From NCBI RefSeq assembly GCF_037975245.1, contig NC_092564.1:11259984-11323983 (forward strand): a DNA stretch of 64,000 bases, written 5' to 3'. A program made the position numbers and the translations under genes. Source of the stretch: Apostichopus japonicus (lineage: Eukaryota; Echinodermata; Holothuroidea; Aspidochirotida; Stichopodidae). Position 1 is the first letter of the stretch; each line of letters starts with the position of its first letter. The notes below the pieces were generated by a model that did no database searches, was not told the origin of the DNA, and worked only from the letters and a program-made list of their open reading frames with translations. Positions 53,001-60,320 of the stretch are shown here, piece after piece.

Positions 53001-56000
53001 AGCCCTTTGCAAAGCAATTTTCTCCAACTGTAGTGGTCAAGTGCTTTATATTGCAGGGGGTACTATTCTTAGTATTCTAGCATCTGACTGTGAATAAAAA
53101 GCAACCTCAAAAACCAGTTTTATCTAATATCAGTGAATTATTTTGGTTTTTTATGGTCAATTTGATCACTAATGAGACAACATTGAATCTTGTATTTTTA
53201 CCAAAATGAGAAGAGGTTTGTCAACTTTGTCATGGAAATAATGATCTAATACACATGATACAAATGATGATTTTTTCTTACCCACTTCTTGAACTGCCAA
53301 AAAATAACAAAAAGTGAAAACAATAACCTGTTCACAGCGCCTTTGTGAACTTCTCTTTCCTTTCAAAGAAACCACCATGAATGTGCTTGAATTCCATCAA
53401 ACATCTAGTTCAAGTATTAAACAGCTGTGATCTTAACCCATCTCAAAAATTGTTTGAAACATGATGAGGTGTTTATTAAAGGGATATTCCAGCAGAAGAA
53501 TTTCATCATTCGATAAAACTTGTTTGACAAATCAACAATATTCGTCAACAATGATATTATAAGAAAGAAAGTAAAGCTTTTGAAGCACATCTACCGCGAT
53601 CATAGACCACCAACTGTGATCTACATCCAGGTGCACAGTAACAGAGGATTGAAATCCTCGAAATAGTTTACATTCAAGCATCGTATCTCAGCTTGTCAAG
53701 TAAAGAATGAGATATTGTGATGGGATTTTCAGCTAAGAATGTATAATATTTTTCCCCATCCATGTAACTGCCATGTGCAGCGTTTGACATCAAAATATCC
53801 CTACAACCTGCTTATATGGCCATGGAGGAGCAGAGCAAGGCTAAGTAATGTAAACATGAAGTAAAGTCTGCTTACCAAGGAAGTGTTTCTACCTCTGACT
53901 TGCTGAGCTTTGGCTTTTGCGATCAGCTGACCGACAGAGACATCCTTAGCATCAGATCCTGACATTTCTTCTGAGGCGGGTAAAGATTCTATATCCGTTG
54001 TTCCTCCATCCTCCTCATCATCCTCCTCCTCTTCCTCATCTACACCAGGGACCTTCTCTTCATCCGACTCTGTAGAAATATAACATTCTTTATTCAATAT
54101 CAAGTACACAATTCTAATGCTCGATCTGAGGTCTTTAAATTTGATATAGCAAGCTTCTGCCTGGTTTTCCAATACAACTTCAGCAAACATCTAATGAAAT
54201 AGGAAATGTATCCTTACAAAACAAAACATTCACAAAAATATTTGTAACAAAATTGTTATTAGCATTGTTCTATAAACACCACTGTAAGTCTAGGCCTATG
54301 CAGGCTCATTGTTGTGACTTTTGTGATAGCAACATATTAAAACAGAAGACAACTATACTCACAATACTCTACAGAGAAGAACTCAATACATACTGCAATT
54401 AATAAGAGTTACTTTACAATCAAAATGAAAGAAAAGAAACATTGATTATGGTTTACAAAGCCAAATATCATATGAAGCCTTGGTCTATTTATACACTTTT
54501 TATGTTTCTGGCCGCCAACCAGTGTGATCATTTTACAAACTACGATATTATTCATATCTACTCTCTCATCAGCCACAGCACTGCAAATAGCATATTGGAT
54601 GTAAAATCACAGACGTCATTTTGACAAATTTTCCGAAACTAGTACATGTGGTGTGTTGAGAAACCTGTAGAAAAGTGGTTGTATATTCTCACAGCAACTT
54701 TATTTGAACATTTTAGTTTAAAGTTGTTTTGCAATATTTACCACAATAAAGAATGGCTAATAGTCTGTTTACTGAATATTAATGTGCAGTATTCACTACA
54801 TGCATTGTTTGATTGGACAATCTCAGTCCAACACTGATTCACCCTTCAAACATCATATCAACTTATTGCATTAAGACATTATAACACTTCGCTCTCTAAG
54901 AAGTGACTGACAATACAAACAAATAAATACTAACCTTCCTCATCATGTTCTTGAATCTCAAAATCACTGTCGTTTTCACTGTCGCTTAAACCAAAGTCGA
55001 CTTGCAGCAGATGGCGTTCAACTGGCTTAACTTTACGCTTCTTCGGATCCCTTTCATCTGCAAAAATTAGAAATGGAAGAACCATCAAAATGTGTCTCAC
55101 TCAGGAGAGGACAGAACTGAGGTGTGTACAGTATACCGTTTCTCTCGTTGAATGTGAAAATACCTAAAGGCCAGTTTTGACCATTTCCCAACGAGGGTTA
55201 CACCCATAAAGTAATGAGCAAATTTGTTCTGCGAGATAGCCTTGTATTCAGACCTATCTCACAGGATGATATTATGTACTAAAAGAGTCATGTTTCTCTA
55301 AATAACAAACCACCTTACACAACAACTCTTAAGATTCTCTTATAACTAATTTACATCTTATAAATTGGATAAGCACATTTTACTTAAATATCTTTGCATT
55401 TTCCATGATGAATATTTTGACAGGTTTTGCTGTGTACACATGTATATATGTTGACCATCTCATGTATTTGCATCATTATACATTCTTTCATGATGTGACC
55501 CGTCATGCTGAACGCACATAATAATGTTCACACACTGAGGTGACTCACTCTACGTTCCTGGGCCTAGACGTCAATACTGATCCTATAACTTAGTTTAAGG
55601 TTAGTCTTGACTGTTTTTGTTAAGACTATAAACTTTAAGGCTTTTACATTTTGGTTTTGGGCTGATGGACTGAAAGTTTTGAATGATGATAACTTGGAGA
55701 TAAGCTGTTACTTCGGCCTAGGCTAGTGTAAATTTGTCCAACAACCACAAGGGAGAAATAGCATACATTCTGACAGACTAAAAGCTACGACGTAACTTCT
55801 GGAGATAATAGCTGAGGCACACAGCGTTAGGAATAGCCAATTCCACGAAACCTATGTTTTCCTCAATTATAATGCACAGGTAGACCTAACGTAGGCGACT
55901 GACATCGTAGTTTGAGGTCAGCCTTGGATATGCCTAGCCTACATCATGTTGAAATAGCGTAGTGTAAAGCAGCATTCACTGTGTTTGTGTGTTCTGCCGA

Positions 56001-56149
56001 ATTCTTACGTTTGCATACATGATAGAGTGGCCTTGCTACTTACATAATGCTTTAAATAAAAATTGAACTTGTTCGGGCTCATTTTCTAAATCTGGAGCAA
56101 CACGTTTGTGCTTCTTTGAAGAACTCTGTCCTTCATTCTCTCGAGACAT
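20176..56149 (-). CDS. PHF14: PHF14-like PHD-finger histone H3 reader (whole gene)
   Basis: Nuclear chromatin protein; vertebrate PHF14 binds the histone H3 tail through its PHD cassette and acts in transcriptional repression (family knowledge). I place 18 firm exons plus two candidates (25555-25589 and 20176-20241), about 779 residues in all; vertebrate proteins are somewhat longer (roughly 890-950). In order: basic/acidic N-terminus (1-141), PHD1 (158-about 215, begins ICSVC), extended PHD with zinc knuckle (223-333, [18 protein letters not shown]), the conserved [12 protein letters not shown] segment, a coiled coil (about 458-510), PHD2 (559-605, [14 protein letters not shown]) and PHD3 (about 707-753). 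Zinc ligands are complete in all fingers. Phases agree at every firm join. The gene spans about 36 kb, with an 11-kb intron after exon 3. No other open gene was found inside its introns. Confidence 0.93.
21281..21392 (-). CDS. PHF14: PHF14 exon 19 (rest of PHD3)
   Basis: Acceptor tttattctag, donor ggg|gtaagt. Codes [20 protein letters not shown] and GYGWYCPEC. The junction gives Ser where vertebrates have Arg before CDEC. If the donor were not used, the frame would end 13 codons later. Confidence 0.92.
21765..21907 (-). CDS. PHF14: PHF14 exon 18 (start of PHD3)
   Basis: Acceptor tttgtcacag, donor tcag|gtatgg. Codes [14 protein letters not shown], then [20 protein letters not shown] with the first cysteine pair of PHD3. 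Confidence 0.9.
22268..22352. repeat. Short minisatellite in PHF14 intron 17-18
   Basis: Five to six copies of a roughly 14-16-bp unit of the type aaaacacaatagtta in tandem. Confidence 0.7.
22526..22600 (-). CDS. PHF14: PHF14 exon 17
   Basis: A 75-nt phase-0 exon, acceptor accctcttgaag, donor aag|gtaata. Codes a very basic segment, [18 protein letters not shown], probably a nuclear localisation region. Confidence 0.75.
23812..23950 (-). CDS. PHF14: PHF14 exon 16
   Basis: Acceptor cttttcacag, donor atg|gtatgt. Finishes PHD2 (WQCSQC) and codes the linker with [19 protein letters not shown], like the RSRRQIKEPVKF segment of vertebrates. Confidence 0.9.
24606..24965. repeat. Degenerate CCAAA / CCTAA array in PHF14 intron 15-16
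   Basis: About 360 bp almost entirely of aaccaaacc and aacctaacc words with G nearly absent from this strand. It resembles degenerated telomere-like repeats without a regular hexamer, and lies about 50 bp after the PHD2 exon (in transcription sense). Confidence 0.85.
25015..25146 (-). CDS. PHF14: PHF14 exon 15 (PHD2)
   Basis: Acceptor tgttaacag, donor gatg|gtatgt. Codes [20 protein letters not shown] and [19 protein letters not shown], followed by Trp across the junction: a canonical PHD finger. Confidence 0.93.
25555..25589 (-). CDS. PHF14: Candidate PHF14 microexon
   Basis: A 35-nt candidate: acceptor in pyrimidine-rich sequence ending ggctag, donor caa|gtatat, coding [11 protein letters not shown] plus two bases. 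Exon 13 ends in phase 0 but exon 15 needs phase 2, so an exon of 3n+2 nucleotides is required. This one supplies it, has no stop, and gives a linker of the length seen in vertebrates before CGIC. Inferred, not certain. Confidence 0.4.
26063..26380. mobile_element. hAT-type miniature element (CAGTGGTTCTCAA ends)
   Basis: The left end CAGTGGTTCTCAAAGTGG and the right end ttgagaaccactg are inverted repeats with the classic hAT sequence. Perfect duplications CTCTTAAC at 26055-26062 and 26381-26388. Non-coding, 318 bp, in the PHF14 intron between exons 13 and 14 as transcribed. Confidence 0.88.
26461..26622 (-). CDS. PHF14: PHF14 exon 13
   Basis: Acceptor ttcttctccag, donor gaa|gtgaga. Codes LSTDVDVF, then [20 protein letters not shown], parallel to the vertebrate GQKLNIPAILRAP segment, and a basic tail [11 protein letters not shown]. 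Ends in phase 0. Confidence 0.88.
27531..27637 (-). CDS. PHF14: PHF14 exon 12 (coiled coil)
   Basis: Acceptor ccttggtag, donor aag|gtaaaa. Codes a charged helical stretch ([20 protein letters not shown]) that matches the position of the coiled coil after the FVNYF segment in the family. Confidence 0.88.
27812..28061 (+). repeat. tRNA-derived SINE, copy 2
   Basis: Near-identical to 178-418, with box A at about 27822 and box B ggttcgattcc at 27867-27877, and a (cata)n tail to 28061. It sits in the PHF14 intron between exons 11 and 12, antisense to the gene. Confidence 0.88.
28480..28879 (-). CDS. PHF14: PHF14 exon 11
   Basis: The largest exon (400 nt), acceptor cctccacacag, donor cttg|gtgagg. 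It closes the extended PHD with [13 protein letters not shown], then runs through [20 protein letters not shown] and [10 protein letters not shown], and ends [10 protein letters not shown], all in family order. Confidence 0.93.
30268..30310 (-). CDS. PHF14: PHF14 exon 10
   Basis: A 43-nt exon, acceptor tttcttttcag, donor gtg|gtatgt. Completes a Cys and codes [14 protein letters not shown], like the CAQKEGLLSE of vertebrates. Confidence 0.9.
30500..30810. repeat. About 62-bp minisatellite in PHF14 intron 9-10
   Basis: About five degenerate copies built on cataaccaacaaact..cagaaccct..gctatgcacaggtctaa. Non-coding. Confidence 0.7.
30919..31013 (-). CDS. PHF14: PHF14 exon 9 (extended PHD)
   Basis: Acceptor tctaaacag, donor acttg|gttagt. 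Codes [20 protein letters not shown] and [11 protein letters not shown], supplying most zinc ligands of the second part of the extended PHD. Confidence 0.92.
31404..31747. mobile_element. hAT-like miniature element, complete
   Basis: Ends CAGTGGCGTAGGAAGG and ggttcctacgcccttg (CAAGGGCGTAGGAACC on the other strand). Perfect TTAGTGAC duplications at 31396-31403 and 31748-31755. Same family as 3509-3836. Non-coding, in the PHF14 intron between exons 8 and 9. Confidence 0.9.
34160..34525. mobile_element. hAT-type miniature element (GGGCAACC ends)
   Basis: Left end caggggcaggcaacct and right end aggttgcccaccccag; the subterminal gcgggccgcatgtggcccg tract is characteristic of a widespread hAT group. 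Perfect CAGTAAAC duplications at 34152-34159 and 34526-34533. In the PHF14 intron between exons 8 and 9, only about 130 bp from exon 8. Confidence 0.88.
34659..34770 (-). CDS. PHF14: PHF14 exon 8 (extended PHD)
   Basis: Acceptor tttttttcag, donor agg|gtagga. Codes [20 protein letters not shown] and [13 protein letters not shown], a strongly conserved segment linking knuckle and finger. Confidence 0.92.
35455..35510 (-). CDS. PHF14: PHF14 exon 7 (zinc knuckle)
   Basis: Acceptor tgttttacag, donor ggag|gtgaat. Codes [18 protein letters not shown], the start of the extended PHD. Confidence 0.92.
36269..38500. repeat. Higher-order minisatellite in PHF14 intron 6-7
   Basis: The repeat unit is a 109-bp dimer of two related halves. 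Half A carries agaatgctaccactaat and catagatttgattgcac; half B carries cagcatgctaccactattt and ctacagtagatatgattgc. From 36321 to 37738 the dimer recurs 13 times with exactly the same period. After that, halves mix with a third type (ctaccactaagttttaagg) to about 38500. The word atgctaccact is common to all types. Non-coding. Confidence 0.95.
39880..39918. mobile_element. hAT-like right-end fragment
   Basis: The sequence ggcctgaaagtttgccgaccactg looks like a hAT terminus; no matching left end or target duplication was found. Confidence 0.35.
40560..40690 (+). repeat. tRNA-related SINE fragment
   Basis: The segment gcgggaggcccggtctcgaa and tcccggtggagg resembles a tRNA anticodon arm and T arm (B box GGTCTCGAATCCC), followed by ggaagttttttcactgttct and a long (TA)n tail. 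No convincing A box, so a degraded SINE, not a tRNA gene. Confidence 0.45.
40701..40805. repeat. (TA)n microsatellite
   Basis: About 105 bp of TA dinucleotides with two or three interruptions, ending about 70 bp from PHF14 exon 6. Open frames reading alternating Tyr-Ile here are artefacts. Confidence 0.95.
40876..40985 (-). CDS. PHF14: PHF14 exon 6 (end of PHD1)
   Basis: Acceptor cttctcgcag, donor cca|gtgagt. Codes [20 protein letters not shown], then [10 protein letters not shown], the final cysteine pair of PHD1 with its long acidic insert, a PHF14 hallmark. Confidence 0.92.
41711..41766 (-). CDS. PHF14: PHF14 exon 5 (PHD1 core)
   Basis: Acceptor ttttcctctag, donor gaag|gtaaga. Codes [18 protein letters not shown], the second cysteine pair and the histidine of PHD1. 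Confidence 0.92.
42542..42615 (-). CDS. PHF14: PHF14 exon 4 (start of PHD1)
   Basis: Acceptor tattattag, donor cag|gtaagc. Codes [20 protein letters not shown] then LGEV, with the first zinc-binding cysteine pair of PHD1. Confidence 0.85.
43450..43566. repeat. Tandem duplication, about 57 bp twice
   Basis: The block ctttttaacagctctcaat through aactaagaattgtt occurs twice in a row almost without change. Confidence 0.85.
46790..48160. repeat. Degenerate repeat zone with gatccacc words
   Basis: Recurring words such as agatcagaccc, agatccacca, gtagatatcagctca and gatcaaatccac at irregular spacing suggest a decayed tandem repeat. The unit length is not clear by eye. Confidence 0.45.
46958..47035. 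repeat. (TA)n microsatellite
   Basis: About 78 bp of TA with few G/C interruptions, in PHF14 intron 3. Confidence 0.95.
51610..51890. repeat. About 90-bp tandem repeat, three copies
   Basis: Each copy runs ttagcccagggttatct, aagactcgtcgcac, agtatcgtgttc, cagtattattaccct with small indels. Confidence 0.8.
52151..52465. repeat. About 157-170-bp direct duplication with internal hairpin
   Basis: Two copies (about 52151-52295 and 52321-52465) share ttggaaactttctggttgct and ctgtaaattattggatggta. Each contains an inverted repeat: GGTTGCTA / TAGCAACC (52214 and 52237) in copy 1, and the longer GGTTGCTAGG / CCTAGCAACC (52370 and 52391) in copy 2. Spacing between copies differs by a G run in copy 1. 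Confidence 0.85.
53876..54069 (-). CDS. PHF14: PHF14 exon 3 (acidic region)
   Basis: Acceptor atttctacag, donor ttg|gtaagc. Codes a run of Glu/Asp ([14 protein letters not shown]) and [17 protein letters not shown]. Low-complexity acidic stretch typical of the family N-terminus; ends in phase 0, matching exon 4. Confidence 0.8.
54935..55057 (-). CDS. PHF14: PHF14 exon 2
   Basis: Acceptor tttttgcag, donor gaag|gttagt. Codes [20 protein letters not shown], then [12 protein letters not shown], which parallels the KRRQVKP and SSDDSDF segments at the vertebrate N-terminus. Confidence 0.85.
56044..56149 (-). CDS. PHF14: PHF14 exon 1
   Basis: ATG at 56149-56147, [17 protein letters not shown], then [16 protein letters not shown]; donor t|gtaagt. 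It forms an N-terminal extension before the point where vertebrate PHF14 starts. The start is the first ATG after a short GC-richer leader and is followed by a strong donor. Confidence 0.75.
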
Positions 56150-56240
56150 CTTTACTTCTGCTCGGATGCTCCGAAAGATTCAGCTAGCTCTCCGCGGCCA
56201 TGACAGCGGATTATGTACCAGATTGAAGCTAACAAACAAT
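56150..56240 (-). promoter_or_regulatory. PHF14 5' leader / promoter region
   Basis: A locally GC-richer stretch directly upstream of the start codon, reading catggccgcgg on the coding strand. The transcription start is probably here, but no TATA box or initiator can be fixed by eye. Confidence 0.35.
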
Positions 56241-56575
56241 AAGACCGACGTGACGTAAAAACGGATCATCGTTTTGTAGTAAACTTACAAAATTTATTGT
56301 TGTAGCAAGACAGTCACCAGAAGTCATTTCTCGGAGAATCAACTGAGTTTAATTTTTTTTTTAAAGTAAGCAAGCACCATACAACAGAAAAAAAATCAAT
56401 GACCAGTGAAAGAAAAGGGATTTACAAAAAACGTGCAATTTCACAAGACAGGGCTACAATGATAAAATATAAACTAAAATAATATACTGTAGTTTATAAT
56501 GATAACATGTATTTTTTGACAGATGTCATAATGGCGGCTGTAAAGGTCACGTGGTCAAGTCCAATATTTCATTCT

Positions 56576-57060
56576 TTTTCAATTCAATTCAATTCTCCAA
56601 ACTTTATTCCAATCTCTTTTAATGAAAATTGTATTTGTTGTGTAGAATAAAATAGAAATAGTGGATTGACGACCAGAAACTCGCCGATGGAGCTTTTGTA
56701 CGTATGCCCCTATGCAGAAGATAATAGAATAAAATAATGAGCATACATAAATCAAGAAACAAAACAAAATAAAAGAAAAAAAGCAAGACAGAATAGAAAA
56801 ATCAATGACTTTTATAATAAGATTATTTTTCATAGGTTTCTTAGGTATTTAAGGTGTCGCAATCTATGATATCAATCGGTAGTGAGTTCCAAAGATCCCC
56901 ACTATAGCCTATAAGCCCAAAATACTGACCTAACATGCACGTACAACCAACTTTGTGACACTTTTTGTGAGTGTTCATAAGCTGGGACATAGCGGGCAAT
57001 ATTAATATGCAATCTAGTATTTTTATTATTATTATTAATTATTATTATAATTTGTAGTAT
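56576..57060 (-). mobile_element. 3' relic of a non-LTR retrotransposon
   Basis: On the - strand a short frame reads QYFGLIGYSGDLWNSLPIDI followed by a few residues and a stop (about 56925-56851). This resembles the LWNSLP segment at the C-terminus of many LINE reverse transcriptase proteins. About 270 bp further on, the - strand ends in a (GAATT)n-like tail (56578-56597), as in CR1/L2-type 3' ends. Only the tail is preserved. Confidence 0.45.
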
Positions 57061-57850
57061 CGAATAAAGTTAAGTGATAACAAATATAGCAGTTATTGCT
57101 TTCTGAGTCTTAAAGTTGAGCCAATTCAAAGGACCATAGCTGAATTATCAAACAATGCCGCACAGAGTGAACTCAACTAGTTCTCAGAAAAGTGGGCCAA
57201 AACTATAACTATAGCTCACTCCTACTTTCGAAAACGGGCAACCCCTCCCTCACGCTTGGCCCGTACCCTGCAGTGTTCCTACGCCAATGGCGAATAGCAT
57301 TGAAAAGGTTAAAGATATAAAGTTATGTTGTAGGAACAAGTATATTCTGGACATTGGTTTCTGATAGAAATATACATGCAGCACCAGACTCAGGCGCGTA
57401 GCCAGGAATTTGCCAAGGGAGGGGCGAAACTGTAGATTCGGCATTGCAAACTACCAGAGCCTTATATAGAGAGAGTTGCGACAACTGAAATTTGGGCGCC
57501 ATTTTGGGGCCAAATGGGCAACATACAGTATGTGTGGGAATGGGCGTTCAGGTGGATAGGGGAATTTTTCGATGGCATTGTAGAAGTGTGAGCGGGATTC
57601 TGGGTTTTATTTTTGGCCTGATAATGTTGTGGTGCTTTTGGGCGCCGAGGCTGTGTAAGTAGGGCGTCGAGTGTCGAACGGGAGGGGGGGGGGGAGGGAT
57701 TGGCTGCGCTCAAGTTCAAGGGGATGAGGTTGGCACATTTGGAAGTCCAAATTCAACAGTTGATATTCTGGTACGGTAAAATTGTATTATGACTGGTTAT
57801 ATATCATATTGTAACACATATTGCACAGTTGCGGAATAATGTACATTCTT

Positions 57851-58045
57851 CCATTGTTGCCATGGTAACCAAACAAAGCCTGTGATTGGTCAAAATTGGG
57901 ATTAACTGTAACTTGAGCTAGCAATGGCTGATGAAGTTGATATTTGGACATGTGACTGGTACTGACATGGTGCACAGAATCATGAAGCTAGGTCTTTGAA
58001 AATTGGTTGCTATGGTAACTAAATGGACCAATCACATCAGGCTTG
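57851..58045. repeat. Internal inverted segments with two X-box-like palindromes
   Basis: GTTGCCATGGTAAC (57856-57869) and GTTGCTATGGTAAC (58006-58019) are palindromes fitting the RFX X-box consensus. Nearby gcctgtgattggtc (about 57879) recurs inverted as gaccaatcacatcaggc (about 58026). These lie inside the P-like element. Confidence 0.6.
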
Positions 58046-58049
58046 GGGC

Positions 58050-58185
58050 GATTACATCTGAATGTAATCGATTACGATTACTTGAGAATGTATGATTACG
58101 ATTACGATTACAGCCTAAAGTTGAAGTAATCGATTACGATTACATTGTAATGTAATCGTGATTACAATCATGATTACATTGTGGT
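58050..58185. repeat. GATTAC-rich simple repeat
   Basis: Repeated gattac/gtaatc words (for example taatcgattacgattac) in both orientations, giving several overlapping palindromes; inside the P-like element. Confidence 0.85.
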
Positions 58186-59775
58186 TACTTGCACAATCCT
58201 CTGCATATCTGTTTAATATAACTCTCTGCCGGGAAATAGGGCAATGAAATAGGGCAAGGGAAGGGCATTTACAGTATATACGGACAAAATTGTGGAAGTA
58301 TATCTAGAATTCCTACCAGGCATTACACATTTATGCCTTAACACGTTTAAGATGTGTAACCCATAAGTCCAGTAAAAAATACAATTTAAACAGACAAAGA
58401 GTAAACAGACAAATACTAAAGTAAAACAAATGAAGATTTTCATGCAACACTTTATTTCAAATGTATGAAATACGAATAATAAATTGCAGCTGACAGGACT
58501 TTAATACCATAATATGACCCAAACTGGGTGCTGTAAGGAATTTACACTAATCTGGAACTCACATCGCAAATATATGGTATATGTGAGTAGGATATTTCAG
58601 CGTTATGAGAACTAAGCTGCTGCTGGAATTTGAAAAGATCTACTTCAGAATATTTTTGTATGAGAGTCAGGCTTTTATCTACGAATTTTATGTCTAATAA
58701 CTTGAAAAAGCTGCATCTATATACTATAGGATCCAAAAAGTCAGAAATTCTTCAAAATACCAATTGAGCCTCTATTACTAGGCATGGGCTTCTATTATTA
58801 ATGGATAAGGTAATCGTGACCAGACAACACCCCCCGGACAACCCCCCCCCCCAACAGAAGCATAAATATGTTGTCAGAAGTCGAAAATTAGAGAAGTTTT
58901 CTTTTGGGGGGGTTGCTGGGGGGGGGTGAGTTGCCCGCCAACCATGGTAAAATGCTAGGCCTAGGCTCAGTCAAATTGAATTTCCTGGGTTATGTCCTCT
59001 TTTGCTTGGAACTGCCCGGTTGTAAGAATATGAATTAGGATCTGTATACCGTACCTATGTATGACATGGACAAACATGATTCCTGAGCCTAATTTGGCCT
59101 ATGGTTTTCAGTTGACTCTGTTAGTTTTACCTGCTATCCTCTAACAGGACACAATGTTCTAGGAAATATTTTTACCTAGCCTACAGTGATATTTTAGTAA
59201 CCTAATTTTTCAATATTATTTCATAAAAGATAGTGGAGTTCTGGACCAGTTCAATTCAAATCATCAAGTGCAAAGCAGAATGATTAATCATTTCAATGGT
59301 CTGCCAGATCGCCACCCAAATTTTCATAAATAATAATCCGAACAAGCTCATGACACAATGGAGCCAAGCAGTTTTTCATTAGGGGGCTAGGCTAGCCCTT
59401 GGTGATTTGTATTGCACACTAGTACTGTGCTTCGTAGATCCCCGATTTGTCTTGCCACGCTGGAGCCTTCAATTTAAGGAATATACCCACTAAACTTTGC
59501 AGAGATATTTTTATGCACCTTATAACAGATCTCATCCCAACATCGCAACTTTCTTGATCAGAACTTGTTAAAAATAGACCATTTTCATGCCTGAAATTTA
59601 TGCTGTTTTCTGTGATGTTAACTATGCGTGTATGTACACTGCACAGTGCACCATACATAGCTGTAAGGACTGTCTGGTGTAACCCACAGTCCTGGTTAAG
59701 GTTATATGGACTAGGCTAGGCCTAGTGTTACGAATCTTAGTTCATTGTACTACTAGGCCTAGGTGAAGTACTCAC

Positions 59776-59928
59776 ATCACAAAGTTTGTGATTGGAGTTC
59801 GCCTTCCAGTGAAGCCTGTTTACTTTTGCCTCCCATGTTTTCCTCCTATCTAGGTTTGTTGGGAATCTGAAAAGTTTTGAACCGTTTTCGGGACGATTTG
59901 AACAGCCCCACGCTGAACAGCCAGGCAT
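59776..59928 (-). CDS. THAP-domain first exon, probably of a P-like transposase
   Basis: ATG 59928-59926 starts MPGCSAWGCSNRPENGSKLF, then RFPTNLDRRKTWEAK and LHWKANSNHKLCD, donor gat|gtgagt. This is the first part of a C2CH THAP zinc finger, a DNA-binding domain: Cys4, Cys9, Trp32 and Cys50 are present at the usual spacing. The final His of C2CH and the AVPTIF end would lie in the next exon, which I could not identify. The exon sits wholly inside the 31-bp inverted repeats, so a transposase origin is more likely than a cellular THAP gene. No stop or frameshift within the 51 codons. Confidence 0.75.
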
Positions 59929-60320
59929 TTTGTGATGGCAGCGCAGATGTTGACTGCTCGAACGTACGTTGTTGTCGATCATACGGCCAGAATTAGTTGG
60001 CCCCAAAATGTTGCCATGAGGTCACGTGATCGAAAATTCCGGGACCCGAGTTGTCGCAACTCTCTCTATATAAGGCTCTGCAAACTACCTAAGCGTAGCG
60101 CCACCATGTGTTGGCGCGAAGCGTACAAGAAAATTTTGGCTGAAAATGACTCCCAGATCGCTGGAAATGGCACTTCCCAGGCCTTGTAAGTTGCATCTTA
60201 GCATTTTCTCTTTTGAAAATACTAGCGATATCATAAAAGTATTAAAAAAAAAATTATGCTCAAGGGGGGGCGGCTGCCCCCATTTCCCCCTCCCCCCTTG
60301 GCTACGCGCCTGACCAGACT

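Larger units (their letters stand above)
42616..53875 (-). other. PHF14 intron 3 (about 11 kb)
   Basis: No further exon recognised; flanking exons are both phase 0 so none is required. It contains a 57-bp direct duplication (about 43450-43566), a G run at 45503-45516, a (TA)n at 46958-47035, an AT-rich degenerate repeat zone (about 46790-48160), a GAT/ATC microsatellite at 50687-50730, a threefold 90-bp repeat (51610-51890) and a twofold 170-bp repeat (52151-52465). Confidence 0.6.
57456..60079 (-). mobile_element. P-element-like transposon with THAP exon, nested
   Basis: Perfect 31-bp terminal inverted repeats (57456-57486 and 60049-60079; outer bases AGAGCCTTATATAGAG). A 14-bp subterminal inverted repeat CATTTTGGGGCCAA lies at 57500-57513 and, inverted, at 59997-60010. 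The flanks carry a 10-bp direct repeat GCAAACTACC (57446-57455, 60080-60089), which is an uninterrupted site in the outer element. A THAP-domain first exon begins about 150 bp inside the right end. THAP at the N-terminus, 31-bp ends and subterminal repeats are P-superfamily features; P elements usually make 8-bp duplications, so 10 is odd. The remaining transposase was not found, so the copy is probably defective. Confidence 0.7.
57391..60312. mobile_element. Outer hAT-type miniature element (split by an insertion)
   Basis: Left end CAGGCGCGTAGCCAGG and right end cttggctacgcgcctg are inverted repeats flanked by perfect ACCAGACT duplications (57383-57390 and 60313-60320). Without the insertion it is about 290 bp (57391-57455 plus 60090-60312). 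Its sequence after the insertion, ctaagcgtagcgccaccatg through the ggaaatggcacttcc block, matches elements at about 7890-8010 and 8275-8370. Non-coding and non-autonomous. Confidence 0.88.

Noticed and set aside
56529-56645. ATGGCGGCT-starting + strand gene
   Set aside because: The frame is 38 codons, continues straight into retrotransposon tail sequence and has no family resemblance.
58213-58736. Later transposase exons of the P-like element
   Set aside because: Short - strand frames exist (64 and 76 codons) but show no P-transposase similarity by eye, and none supplies the C-x2-H completion in phase 0.
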